From Petrolisthes cinctipes (taxonomy: Eukaryota; Arthropoda; Malacostraca; Decapoda; Porcellanidae), in the NCBI GenBank assembly GCA_033782935.1, contig JAWQEG010000526.1, positions 583,501 through 647,500 of the forward strand: a stretch of 64,000 nucleotides of DNA, given 5' to 3'. A program made the position numbers and the translations under genes. Within the stretch, counting starts at the first letter, position 1. Every line of letters starts with the position of its first letter. Under the pieces are notes generated by a model. The model ran no database searches. It had not been told where the DNA came from and saw only the letters and a list, made by a program, of their open reading frames with translations. Positions 1 to 12,325 of this stretch are shown here, piece after piece.

Positions 1-3000
1 CTACTCCGTGTTAGAGTATTTTCAAAATACATGCTCAAAACATACTGAAAATCGATCTTTTAGGTGCCCAAAAGTCGATATGTGCATGCATCTTCTGTAC
101 CCGTTTATATCTCAAATTCTGACCCTAAACACCCGAAAATTCGATATTTTGGGGTCCCAGAAGCAATCTGTACATGCCTACACAGTGCTAGAATATTTTC
201 AAAATATAGGCTAAAAACATGCTAAAAATCGACATTTTAGGTGCCAAAAAATCGATATCTCAAATTAAGTCCCAAAACACCCGAAAATTCGATATTTAGA
301 GGTCCCATAAGGTGTCTGTACATGCTTACTCCGTTTTAGAGTATTTTCAAAATACAGGACAAAAACATACTGAAAATCGATCTTTTAGGTGCCCAAAAGT
401 CGATATGTGCATGCATCTTCTGTACCCGTTTATATCTCAAATTCTGGCCCTAAACACCCGAAAATTCGATATTTTGGGGTACCAGAAGCGATCTGTACAT
501 GCCTACTCCGTGTTAGAGTTTTTTCAAAATTCAGGCCCAAAACATGCTGAAAATCGATATTTTTGGTGCCCAAAGTCAATATGTGCATGTATCTTCTGTA
601 CCCGTTTATATCTCAAATTCAGGCTCAAAACACCCGAAAATTCAATATTTTGGGGTCCCAGAAGCAATCTGTACAGTGCTAGAATATTTTCAAAATATAG
701 GCTAAAAACATGCTAAAAATCGATCTTTTAGGTGCCAAAAAGTCGATATCTCAAATTCAGTCCCAAAACACCCGAAAATTCGATATTTAGGGGTCTCAGA
801 AGCGATCTGTACATGCCTACCCCGTGTTAGAGTATTTTCAAAATACATGCTCAAAACATACTGAAAATCGATCTTTTAGGTGCACAAAAGTCGATATGTG
901 CATGCATCTTCAGTACCCGTTTATATCTCAAATTCAGGCTCAAAACACCCGAAAATTCAATATTTTGGGGTCCCAGAAGCAATCTGTACAGTGTTAGAGT
1001 ATTTTCAAAATACAGGCCCAAAACATGCTGAAAATCGATATTTTAGATGCCCAAAGTCAATATGTGCATGTATCTTCTGTACCCGTTTATATCTCAAATT
1101 CAGGCTCAAAACACCCGAAAATTCAATATTTTGGGGTCCCAGAAGCAATCTATACATGCCTACACAGTGCTAGAATAATTTCAAAATATAGGCTAAAAAC
1201 ATGCTAAAAATCGACATTTTAGGTGCCAAAAAATCGATATCTCAAATTAAGTCCAAAACACCCAAAAATTCGATATTTAGAGGTCCCAGAAGGTATCTGT
1301 ACATGCTTACTCCGTGTTAGAGTATTTTCAAAATACAGGCCAAAAACATACTGAAAATCGATCTTTTAAGTGCCCAAAAGTCGATATGTGCATGCATCTT
1401 CTGTACCCGTTTATATCTCAAATTCTGGCCCTAAACACCCGAAAATTCGATATTTTGGGGTCCCAGAAGCGGTCTGTACATGCCTACTCCGTGTTAGAGT
1501 ATTTTCAAAATTCAGGCCCAAAACATGCTGAAAATCGATATTTTTGGTGCCCAAAGTCAATATGTGCATGTATCTTCTGTACCCGTTTATATCTCAAATT
1601 CAGGCTCAAAAGACCAGAAAATTCAATATTTTGGGGTCCCAGAAGCAATCTGTACATGCCTACTCAGTGCTAGAATATTTTCAAAATATAGGCTAGAAAC
1701 ATGCTAAAAATCGATCTTTTAGGTGCCAAAAAGTCGATATCTCAAATTCAGTCCCAAAACACCCGAAAATTCGATATTTAGGGGTCCCAGAAGCGATCTG
1801 TACATGCCTACTCCGTGTTAGAGTATTTTCAAAATACATGCTCAAAACATACTGAAAATCGATCTTTTAGGTGCACAAAAGTCGATATGTGCATGCATCT
1901 TCAGTACCCGTTTATATCTCAAATTCAGGCTCAAAACACCCGAAAATTCAATATTTTGGGGTCCCAGAAGCAATCTGTACATGCCTACTCAGTGTTAGAG
2001 TATTTTCAAAATACAGGCCCAAAACATGCTGAAAATCGATATTTTAGATGCCCAAAGTCAATATGTGCATGTATCTTCTGTACCCGTTTATATCTCAAAT
2101 TCAGGCTCAAAACACCCGAAAATTCAATATTTTGGGGTCCCAGAAGCAATCTGTACAGTGCTAGAATATTTTCAAAATATAGGCTAAAAACATGCTAAAA
2201 ATCGATCTTTTAGGTGCCAAAAAGTCGATATCTCAAATTCAGTCCCAAAACACCCGAAAATTCGATATTTAGGGGTCTCAGAAGCGATCTGTACATGCCT
2301 ACTCCGTGTTAGTGTATTTTCAAAATACATGCTCAAAACATACTGAAAATCGATCTTTTAGGTGCACAAAAGTCGATATGTGCATGCATCTTCAGTACCC
2401 GTTTATATCTCAAATTCAGGCTCAAAACACCCGAAAATTCAATATTTTGGGGTCCCAGAAGCAATCTGTACAGTGTTAGAGTATTTTCAAAATACAGGCC
2501 CAAAACATGCTGAAAATCGATATTTTAGATGCCCAAAGTCAATATGTGCATGTATCTTCTGTACCCGTTTATATCTCAAATTCAGGCTCAAAACACCCGA
2601 AAATTCAATATTTTGGGGTCCCAGAAGCAATCTGTACATGCCTACACAGTGCTAGAATATTTTCAAAATATAGGCTAAAAACATGCTAAAAATCGACATT
2701 TTAGGTGCCAAAAAATCGATATCTCAAATTTAGTCCCAAAACACCCGAAAATTCGATATTTAGAGGTCCCAGAAGGTATCTGTACATGCCTACTCCGTGT
2801 TAGAGAATTTTCAAAATACAGGCCAAAAACATACTGAAAATCGATCTTTTAGGTGCCCAAAAGTCGATATGTGCATGCATCTTCTGTACCCGTTTATATC
2901 TCAAATTCAGGCTCAAAACACCCGAAAATTCAATATTTTGGGATCTCAGAAGCAATCTGTACATGCCTACTCAGTGTTAGAGTATTTTCAAAATACAGGC

Positions 3001-3290
3001 CCAAAACATGCTGAAAATCGATATTTTAGATGCCCAAAGTCAATATGTGCATGTATCTTCTGTACCCGTTTATATCTCAAATTCAGGCTCAAAACACCCG
3101 AAAATTCAATATTTTGGGGTCCCAGAAGCAATCTGTACATGCCTACACAGTGCTAGAATATTTTCAAAATATAGGCTAAAAACATGCTAAAAATCGACAT
3201 TTTAGGTGCCAAAAAATCGATATCTCAAATTCAGTCCCAAAACACCCGAAAATTCGATATTTAGAGATCCCAGAAGGTATCTGTACATGC
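1..3290 (+). repeat. Left segment: trimer/dimer array with hybrid monomers
   Basis: Monomers run A(1-177), B(178-325), A2(326-502), C2+B2(503-816, with 10-bp deletion), A1+C1(817-1,159, deletion at the A-C junction), B1(1,160-1,306, one C lost), A2(1,307-1,483), C2(1,484-1,659), B2(1,660-1,807), A1(1,808-1,984), C1+B2(1,985-2,298) and so on. The first monomer is A1-like at its left end and A2-like further right. The monomer at 2,790 is the reverse, A2-like then A1-like. The 817 block is repeated near 2,299 at an offset of 1,482. Confidence 0.88.
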
Positions 3291-5098
3291 CTACTCCGTG
3301 TTAGAGTATTTTCAAAATGCAGGCCAAAAACATACTGAAAATCGATCTTTTAGGTGCCCAAAAGTCGATATGTGCATGCATCTTCTGTACCCTTTTATAT
3401 CTCAAATTCTGACCCTAAACACCCGAAAATTCGATATTTTGGGGTCCCAGAAGCGATCTGTACATGCTTACTCCGTGTTAGAGTATTTTCAAAATTCAGG
3501 CCCAAAACATGCTGACAATCGATATTTTTGGTGCCCAAAGTCAATATGTGCATGTATCTTCTGTACCCGTTTATATCTAAAATTCAGACTCAAAACACCC
3601 GAAAATTCAATATTTTGGGGTCCCAGAAGCAATCTGTACAGTGCTAGAATATTTTCAAAATATAGGCTAAAAACATGCTAAAAATCGATCTTTTAGGTGC
3701 CAAAAAGTCGATATCTGAAATTCAGTCCCAAAACACCCGAAAATTCGATATTTAGGGGTCCCAGAAGCGATCTGTACATGCCTACTCCGTGTTAGAGTAT
3801 TTTCAAAATACATGTTTAAAACATACTGAAAATCGACCTTTTAGGTGCCCAAAAGTCGATATGTGCATGCATCTTCAGTACCCGTTTATATCTCAAATTC
3901 AGGCTCAAAACACCCGAAAATTCAATATTTTGAGGTCCCAGAAGCAATCTGTACATGCCTACACAGTGCTAGAATATTTTCAAAATATAGGCTAAAAACA
4001 TGCTAAAAATCGACATTTTAGGTGCCAAAAAATCGATATCTCAAATTAAGTCCCAAAACACCCGAAAATTCGATATTTAGAGGTCCCAGAAGGTATCTGT
4101 ACATGCTTACTCCGTGTTAGAGTATTTTCAAAATACAGGCCAAAAACATACTGAAAATCGATCTTTTAAGTGCCCAAAAGTCGATATGTGCATGTATCTT
4201 CTGTACCCGTTTATATCTCAAATTCTGGCCCTAAACACCCGAAAATTCGATATTTTGAGGTCCCAGAAGCGATCTGTACATGCCTACTCCGTGTTAGAGT
4301 ATTTTCAAAATTCAGGCCCAAAACATGCTGAAAATCGATATTTTTGGTGCCCAAAGTCAATATGTGCATGTATCTTCTGTACCCGTTTATATCTCAAATT
4401 CAGGCTCAAAACACCCGAAAATTCAATATTTTGGGGTCCCAGAAGCAATCTGTACAGTGCTAGAATATTTTCAAAATATAGGCTAAAAACATGCTAAAAA
4501 TCGATCTTTTAGGTGCCAAAAAGTCGATATCTCAAATTCAGTCCCAAAACACCCGAAAATTCGATATTTAGGGGTCCCAGAAGCGATCTGTACATGCCTA
4601 CTCCGTGTTAGAGTATTTTCAAAATACATGCTCAAAACATACTGAAAATCGATCTTTTAGGTGCACAAAAGTCGATATGTGCATGCATCTTCAGTACCCG
4701 TTTATATCTCAAATTCAGGCTCAAAACACCCGAAAATTCAATATTTTGGGGTCCCAGAAGTAATCTGTACATGCCTACTCAGTGTTAGAGTATTTTCAAA
4801 ATACAGGCCCAAAACATGCTGAAAATCGATATTTTAGATGCCCAAAGTCAATATGTGCATGTATCTTCTGTACCCGTTTATATCTCAAATTCAGGCTCAA
4901 AACACCCGAAAATTCAATATTTTGGGGTCCCAGAAGCAATCTGTACATGCCTACACAGTGCTAGAATATTTTCAAAATATAGGCTAAAAACATGCTAAAA
5001 ATCGACATTTTAGGTGCCAAAAAATCGATATCTCAAATTTAGTCCCAAAACACCCGAAATTTCGATATTTAGAGGTCCCAGAAGGTATCTGTACATGC
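3291..5098 (+). repeat. 1,808-bp block, copy 1 of 3
   Basis: Equivalent monomers start 2,958 bp further on (6,249-8,056) and again 16,047 bp further on (19,338-21,145). All three share a rare tatctaaaattcagactc variant in a C2 monomer (near 3,574, 6,532 and 19,621). This copy has ccctttta in place of cccgttta at 3,391-3,396 and gaccctaaac near 3,411. Private changes include acatgtttaaaac near 3,810. Confidence 0.88.
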
Positions 5099-6248
5099 CT
5101 ACTCCGTGTTAGAGTATTTTCAAAATTCAGGCCCAAAACATGCTGAAAATCGATATTTTTGGTGCCCAAAGACAATATGTGCATGTATCTTCTGTACCCG
5201 TTTATATCTCAAATTCAGGCTCAAAAGACCAGAAAATTCAATATTTTGGGGTCCCAGCAACAATCTGTACATGCCTACTCAGTGCTAGAATATTTTCAAA
5301 ATATAGGCTAAAAACATGCTAAAAATCGATCTTTTAGGTGCCAAAAAGTCGATATCTCAAATTCAGTCCCAAAACACCCGAAACTTCGATATTTAGGGGT
5401 CCCAGAAGCGATCTGTACATGCCTACTCCATTTTAGAGTATTTTCAAAATACATGCTCAAAACATACTGAAAATCGATCTTTTAGGTGCACAAAAGTCGA
5501 TATGTGCATGCATCTTCAGTACCCGTTTATATCTCAAATTCAGGCTCAAAACACCCGAAAATTCAATATTTTGGGGTCCCAGAAGCAATCTGTACATGCC
5601 TACTCAGTGTTAGAGTATTTTCAAAATACAGGCCCAAAACATGCTGAAAATCGATATTTTAGATGCCCAAAGTCAATATGTGCATGTATCTTCTGTACCC
5701 GTTTATATCTCAAATTCAGGCTCAAAACACCCGAAAATTCAATATTTTGGGGTCCCAGAAGCAAACTGTACATGCCTACACAGTGCTAGAATATTTTCAA
5801 AATATAGGCTAAAAACATGCTAAAAATCGACATTTTAGGTGCCAAAAAATCTATATCTCAAATTCAGTCCCAAAACACCCGAAAATTCGATATTTAGGGG
5901 TCCCAGAAGCGATCTGTACATGCCTACTCCGTGTTAGAGTATTTTCAAAATACATGCTCAAAACATACTGAAAATCGATCTTTTAGGTGCCCAAAAGTCG
6001 ATATGTGCATGCATCTTCAGTACCCGTTTATATCTCAAATTCAGGCTCAAAACACCCGAAAATTAAATATTTAGGGGTCCCAGAAGCAATCTGTACATGC
6101 CTACACAGTGCTAGAATATTTTCAAAATATAAGCTAAAAACATGCTAAAAATCGACGTTTTAGGTGCCAAAAAATCGATATCTCAAATTCAGTCCCAAAA
6201 CACCCGAAAATTCGATATTTAGAGGTCCCAGAAGCGATCTGTACATGC
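5099..6248 (+). repeat. Spacer satellite between copies 1 and 2 of the 1,808-bp block
   Basis: Begins with a C2 monomer directly after B1, with no A between. That C2 has gaccagaaaa near 5,226, also seen near 1,609. It continues with B2, A1, C1, B1, an A1-like hybrid near 5,923 with attaaatatttagggg, and a B1. Two small changes, gtcccagcaacaat and gcccaaagacaat, appear to be private. Confidence 0.8.
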
Positions 6249-8056
6249 CTACTCCGTGTTAGAGTATTTTCAAAATACAGGCCAAAAACATACTGAAAAT
6301 CGATCTTTTAGGTGCCCAAAAGTCGATATGTGCATGCATCTTCTGTACCCGTTTATATCTCAAATTCTGGCCCTAAACACCCGAAAATTCGATATTTTGG
6401 GGTCCCAGAAGCGATCTGTACATGCTTACTCCGTGTTAGAGTATTTTCAAAATTCAGGCCCAAAACATGCTGACAATCGATATTTTTGGTGCCCAAAGTC
6501 AATATGTGCATGTATCTTCTGTACCCGTTTATATCTAAAATTCAGACTCAAAACACCCGAAAATTCAATATTTTGGGGTCCCAGAAGCAATCTGTACAGT
6601 GCTAGAATATTTTCAAAATATAGGCTAAAAACATGCTAAAAATCGATCTTTTAGGTGCCAAAAAGTCGATATCTCAAATTCAGTCCCAAAACACCCGAAA
6701 ATTCGATATTTAGGGGTCCCAGAAGCGATCTGTACATGCCTACTCCGTGTTAGAGTATTTTCAAAATACATGCTCAAAACATACTGAAAATCGATCTTTT
6801 AGGTGCCCAAAAGTCGATATGTGCATGCATCTTCAGTACCCGTTTATATCTCAAATTCAGGCTCAAAACACCCGAAAATTCAATATTTTGAGGTCCCAGA
6901 AGCAATCTGTACATGCCTACACAGTGCTAGAATATTTTCAAAATATAGGCTAAAAACATGCTAAAAATCGACATTTTAGGTGCCAAAAAATCGATATCTC
7001 AAATTAAGTCCCAAAACACCCGAAAATTCGATATTTAGAGGTCCCAGAAGGTATCTGTACATGCTTACTCCATGTTAGAGTATTTTCAAAATACAGGCCA
7101 AAAACATACTGAAAATCGATCTTTTAAGTGCCCAAAAGTCGATATGTGCATGCATCTTCTGTACCCGTTTATATCTCAAATTCTGGCCCTAAACACCCGA
7201 AAATTCGATATTTTGAGGTCCCAGAAGCGATCTGTACATGCCTACTCCGTGTTAGAGTATTTTCAAAATTCAGGCCCAAAACATGCTGAAAATCGATATT
7301 TTTGGTGCCCAAAGTCAATATGTGCATGTATCTTCTGTACCCGTTTATATCTCAAATTCAGGCTCAAAACACCCGAAAATTCAATATTTTGGGGTCCCAG
7401 AAGCAATCTGTACAGTGCTAGAATATTTTCAAAATATAGGCTAAAAACATGCTAAAAATCGATCTTTTAGGTGCCAAAAAGTCGATATCTCAAATTCAGT
7501 CCCAAAACACCCGAAAATTCGATATTTAGGGGTCCCAGAAGCGATCTGTACATGCCTACTCCGTGTTAGAGTATTTTCAAAATACATGCTCAAAACATAC
7601 TGAAAATCGATCTTTTAGGTGCACAAAAGTCGATATGTGCATGCATCTTCAGTACCCGTTTATATCTCAAATTCAGGCTCAAAACACCCGAAAATTCAAT
7701 ATTTTGGGGTCCCAGAAGTAATCTGTACATGCCTACTCAGTGTTAGAGTATTTTCAAAATACAGGCCCAAAACATGCTGAAAATCGATATTTTAGATGCC
7801 CAAAGTCAATATGTGCATGTATCTTCTGTACCCGTTTATGTCTCAAATTCAGGCTCAAAACACCCGAAAATTCAATATTTTGGGGTCCCAGAAGCAATCT
7901 GTACATGCCTACACAGTGCTAGAATATTTTCAAAATATAGGCTAAAAACATGCTAAAAATCGACATTTTAGGTGCCAAAAAATCGATATCTCAAATTTAG
8001 TCCCAAAACACCCGAAAATTCGATATTTAGAGGTCCCAGAAGGTATCTGTACATGC
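6249..8056 (+). repeat. 1,808-bp block, copy 2 of 3
   Basis: Matches 3,291-5,098 at an offset of 2,958 and 19,338-21,145 at 13,089. It shares ctccatgttag (near 7,069) with copy 3 only, but has normal cccgttta and tggccctaaac where copies 1 and 3 share variants. The right boundary at 8,057 is also the left boundary of the 4,269-bp tandem duplication. Confidence 0.88.
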
Positions 8057-8233
8057 CTACTCCGTGTTAGAGTCTTTTCAAAATACAGGCCGAAAACATG
8101 CTGAAAATCGATCTTTTAGGTGCCCAAAAGTCGATATGTGCATGCATCTTCTGTACCCGTTTATATCTCAAATTCTGGCCCTAAACACCCGAAAATTCGA
8201 TATTGAGAGGTCCCAGAAGGCATCTGTACATGC

Positions 8234-8410
8234 CTACTCCGTGTTAGAGTATTTTCAAAAATTCAGGCCCAAAACATGCTGAAAATTTGATATTTTTGGT
8301 GCCCAAAGTCAATATGTGCATGTATCTTCTGTACCCGTTTATATCTCAAATTCAGGCTCAAAACACCCGAAAATTCAATATTAAGGGGTCCCAGAAGCAA
8401 TCTGTACATG
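8234..8410 (+). repeat. Variant monomer C4 (first copy)
   Basis: C-class monomer with an extra A in caaaaattcagg, aaaatttgatattt in place of aaaatcgatattt, and attaaggggtccc in place of attttggggtccc. It recurs about 18 times between 8.2 and 40.5 kb. The last copy (near 40,347) has reverted or recombined at the attttgggg position. The extra base and attc together destroy the 15-bp dyad. Edges are approximate. Confidence 0.84.
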
Positions 8411-8559
8411 CCTACTCAGTGCTAGAATATTTTCAAAATATAGGCTAAAAACATGCTGAAAATCGATCTTTTAGGTGCCAAAAAGTCGATATCTCAAATT
8501 CAGTCCCAAAACACCCGAAAATTCGATATTTAGGGGTCCCAGAAGCGATCTGTACGTGC

Positions 8560-11019
8560 TTACTCAGTGTTAGAGTATTTTAAAAATACATGCTCAAAAC
8601 ATACTGAAAATCGATCTTTTAGGTGCACAAAAGTCGATATGTGCATGCATCTTCAGTACCCGTTTATATCTCAAATTCAGGCTCAAAACACCCGAAAATT
8701 CAATATTTTGGGGTCCCAGAAGCAATCTGTTCATGCCTACTCAGTGTTAGAGTATTTTCAAAATACAGGCCCAAAACATGCTGAAAATCGATATTTTAGA
8801 TGCCCAAAGTCAATATGTGCATGTATCTTCTGTACCAGTTTATACCTCAAATTCAGGCTCAAAACACCCGAAAATTCAATATTTTTGGGTCCCAGAAGCA
8901 ATCTATACAGTGCTAGAATATTTTCAAAATATAGGCTAAAAACATGCTAAAAATCGATCTTTTAGGTGCCAAAAAGTCGATATCTCAAATTCAGTCCCAA
9001 AACACCCGAAAATTCGATATTTAGAGGTCCCAGAAGGTATCTGTACATGCCTACTCCGTTTTAGAGTATTTTCAAAATCCAGGCCCAAAACATGCTGAAA
9101 ATCGATATTTTTGGTGCCCAAAGTCAATATGTGCATGTATCTTCTGTACCCGTTTATATCTCAAATTCAGACTCAAAACACCCGAAAATTCAATATTTTG
9201 GGGTCCCAGAAGCAATCTGTACATGCCTACTCAGTGCTAGAATATTTTCAAAATATAGGCTAAAAACATGCTAAAAATCGATCTTTTAGATGCCAAAAAG
9301 TCGATATATCAAATTCAGTCCCAAAACACCCGAAAATTCGATATTTAGAGGTCCCAGAAGGTATCTGTACATGCCTACTCCGTGTTAGAGTATTTTCAAA
9401 ATACAGGCCAAAAACATACTGAAAATCGATCTTTTAGGTGCCCAAAAGTCGATATGTGCATGCATCTTCTGTACCCGTTTATATCTCAAATTCTGGCCCT
9501 AAACACCCGAAAATTCGATATTTTGGGGTCCCAGAAGCAATCTGTACATGCCTACTCCGTGTTAGAGTATTTTCAAAATTCAGGCCCAAAAAATGTTTAA
9601 AATCGATGTTTTTGGTGCCCAAAGTCAATATGTGCATGTATCTTCTGTACCCGTTTATATCTCAAATTCAGGCTCAAAACACCCGAAAATTCAATATTTT
9701 GGGGTCCCAGAAGCAATCTGTACAGTGCTAGAATATTTTCAAAATATAGGCTAAAAACATGCTAAAAAACGATCTTTTAGGTGCCAAAAAGTCGATATAT
9801 CAAATTCAGTCCCAAAACACCCGAAAATTCGATATTTAGAGGTCCCAGAAGGTATCTGTACATGCCTACTCCGTGTTAGAGTATTTTCAAAAATTCAGGC
9901 CCAAAACATGCTGAAAATTTGATATTTTTGGTGCCCAAAGTCAATATGTGCATGTATCTTCTGTACCCGTTTATATCTCAAATTCAGGCTCAAAACACCC
10001 GAAAATTCAATATTAAGGGGTCCCAGAAGCAATCTGTACATGCCTACTCAGTGCTAGAATATTTTCAAAATATAGGCTAAAAACATGCTAAAAATCGATC
10101 TTTTAGGTGCCAAAAAGTCGATATCTCAAATTCAGTCCCAAAACACCCGAAAATTCGATATTTAGGGGTCCCAGAAGCGATCTGTACATGCCTACTCCGT
10201 GTTAGAGTATTTTCAAAATACATGCTCAAAATATACTGAAAATTGATCTTTTAGGTGCACAAAAGTCGATATGTGCATGCATCTTCAGTACCCGTTTATA
10301 TCTCAAATTCAGGCTCAAAACACCCAAAAAATTCAATATTTTGGGGTCCCAGAAGCAATCTGTACATGCCTACTCAGTGTTAGAGTATTTTCAAAATACA
10401 GACCCAAAACATGCTGAAAATCGATATTTTAGATGCCCAAAGTCAATATGTGAATGTATCTTCTGTACCCGTTTATATCTCAAATTCAGGCTCAAAACAC
10501 CCGAAAATTCAATATTTTGGGGTCCCAGAAGCAATCTGTACATGCCTACACAGTGCTAGAATATTTTCAAAATATAGGCTAAAAACATGCTAAAAATCGA
10601 CATTATAGGTGCCAAAAAATCGATATATCAAATTCAGTCCCAAAACACCCGAAAATTCGATATTTAGAGGTCCCAGAAGGCATCTGTACATGCCTACTCC
10701 GTGTTAGAGTATTTTCAAAAATTCAGGCCCAAAACATGCTGAAAATTTGATATTTTTGGTGCCCAAAGTCAATATGTGCATGTATCTTCTGTACCCGTTT
10801 ATATCTCAAATTCAGGCTCAAAACACCCGAAAATTCAATATTAAGGGGTCCCAGAAGCAATCTGTACATGCCTACTCAGTGCTAGAATATTTTCAAAATA
10901 TAGGCTAAAAACATGCTGAAAATCGATCTTTTAGGTGCCAAAAAGTCGATATCTCAAATTCAGTCCCAAAACACCCGAAAATTCGATATTTAGGGGTCCC
11001 AGAAGCGATCTGTACGTGC
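8560..11019 (+). repeat. 2,460-bp super-repeat, type copy
   Basis: Bounded by successive A1 monomers with gtattttaaaaatac. Further copies lie at 12,829-15,288, 21,649-24,108 and 24,109-26,568, and shortened versions begin at 11,020, 15,289 and 26,569. The unit includes C1 with gtaccagtttatacc, two C4 monomers and one C3, so it is a multi-monomer HOR layered on the 501-bp trimer. The 11,020-12,828 version is 1,809 bp, shorter by 651 bp. Confidence 0.9.
9538..9713 (+). repeat. Variant monomer C3 (first copy)
   Basis: C-class monomer with aaaaaatgtttaaaatcgatgttttt where C2 has aaaacatgctgaaaatcgat. The marker recurs near 12,050, 13,859, 16,319, 17,771, 22,679, 25,139, 27,599, 29,051, 30,509, 31,961 and 40,046. 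Eleven of the twelve copies lie between 9.5 and 32 kb, so C3 tracks the recently amplified core. The final copy marks material copied to about 40 kb. Monomer edges given are approximate. Confidence 0.85.
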
Positions 11020-12325
11020 CTACTCAGTGTTAGAGTATTTTAAAAATACATGCTCAAAACATACTGAAAATCGATCTTTTAGGTGCACAAAAGTCGATAT
11101 GTGCATGCATCTTCAGTACCCGTTTATATCTCAAATTCAGGCTCAAAACACCCGAAAATTCAATATTTTGGGGTCCCAGAAGCAATCTGTTCATGCCTAC
11201 TCAGTGTTAGAGTATTTTCAAAATACATGCCCAAAACATGCTGAAAATCGATATTTTAGATGCCCAAAGTCAATATGTGCATGTATCTTCTGTACCAGTT
11301 TATACCTCAAATTCAGGCTCAAAACACCCGAAAATTCAATATTTTTGGGTCCCAGAAGCAATCTATACAGTGCTAGAATATTTTCAAAATATAGGCTAAA
11401 AACATGCTAAAAATCGATCTTTTAGGTGCCAAAAAGTCGATATCTCAAATTCAGTCCCAAAACACCCGAAAATTCGATATTTAGAGGTCCCAGAAGGTAT
11501 CTGTACATGCCTACTCCGTTTTAGAGTATTTTCAAAATCCAGGCCCAAAACATGCTGAAAATCGATATTTTTGGTGCCCAAAGTCAATATGTGCATGTAT
11601 CTTCTGTACCCGTTTATATCTCAAATTCAGACTCAAAACACCTGAAAATTCAATATTTTGGGGTCCCAGAAGCAATCTGTACATGCCTACTCAGTGCTAG
11701 AATATTTTCAAAATATAGGCTAAAAACATGCTAAAAATCGATCTTTTAGATGCCAAAAAGTCGATATATCAAATTCAGTCCCAAAACACCCGAAAATTCG
11801 ATATTTAGAGGTCCCAGAAGGTATCTTTACATGCCTACTCCGTGTTAGAGTATTTTCAAAATACAGGCCAAAAACATACTGAAAATCGATCTTTTAGGTG
11901 CCCAAAAGTCGATATGTGCATGCATCTTCTGTACCCGTTTATATCTCAAATTCTGGCCCTAAACACCCGAAAATTCGATATTTTGGGGTCCCAGAAGCGA
12001 TCTGTACATGCCTACTCCGTGTTAGAGTATTTTCAAAATTCAGGCCCAAAAAATGTTTAAAATCGATGTTTTTGGTGCCCAAAGTCAATATGTGCATGTA
12101 TCTTCTGTACCCGTTTATATCTCAAATTCAGGCTCAAAACACCCGAAAATTCAATATTTTGGGGTCCCAGAAGCAATCTGTACAGTGCTAGAATATTTTC
12201 AAAATATAGGCTAAAAACATGCTAAAAAACGATCTTTTAGGTGCCAAAAAGTCGATATATCAAATTCAGTCCCAAAACACCCGAAAATTCGATATTTAGA
12301 GGTCCCAGAAGGTATCTGTACATGC

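Larger units (their letters stand above)
8057..12325 (+). repeat. 4,269-bp tandem duplication, copy 1
   Basis: Starts with an A2-like monomer marked gtcttttc and aggccgaaaac, then C4, B2 and an A1 variant with gtattttaaaaatac at 8,560. It contains one 2,460-bp super-repeat (8,560-11,019) and the start of a second. All marker monomers recur exactly 4,269 bp later. By eye I find very few differences from copy 2, for example attgag against atttag near 8,204 and two changes near 10,230. Confidence 0.92.
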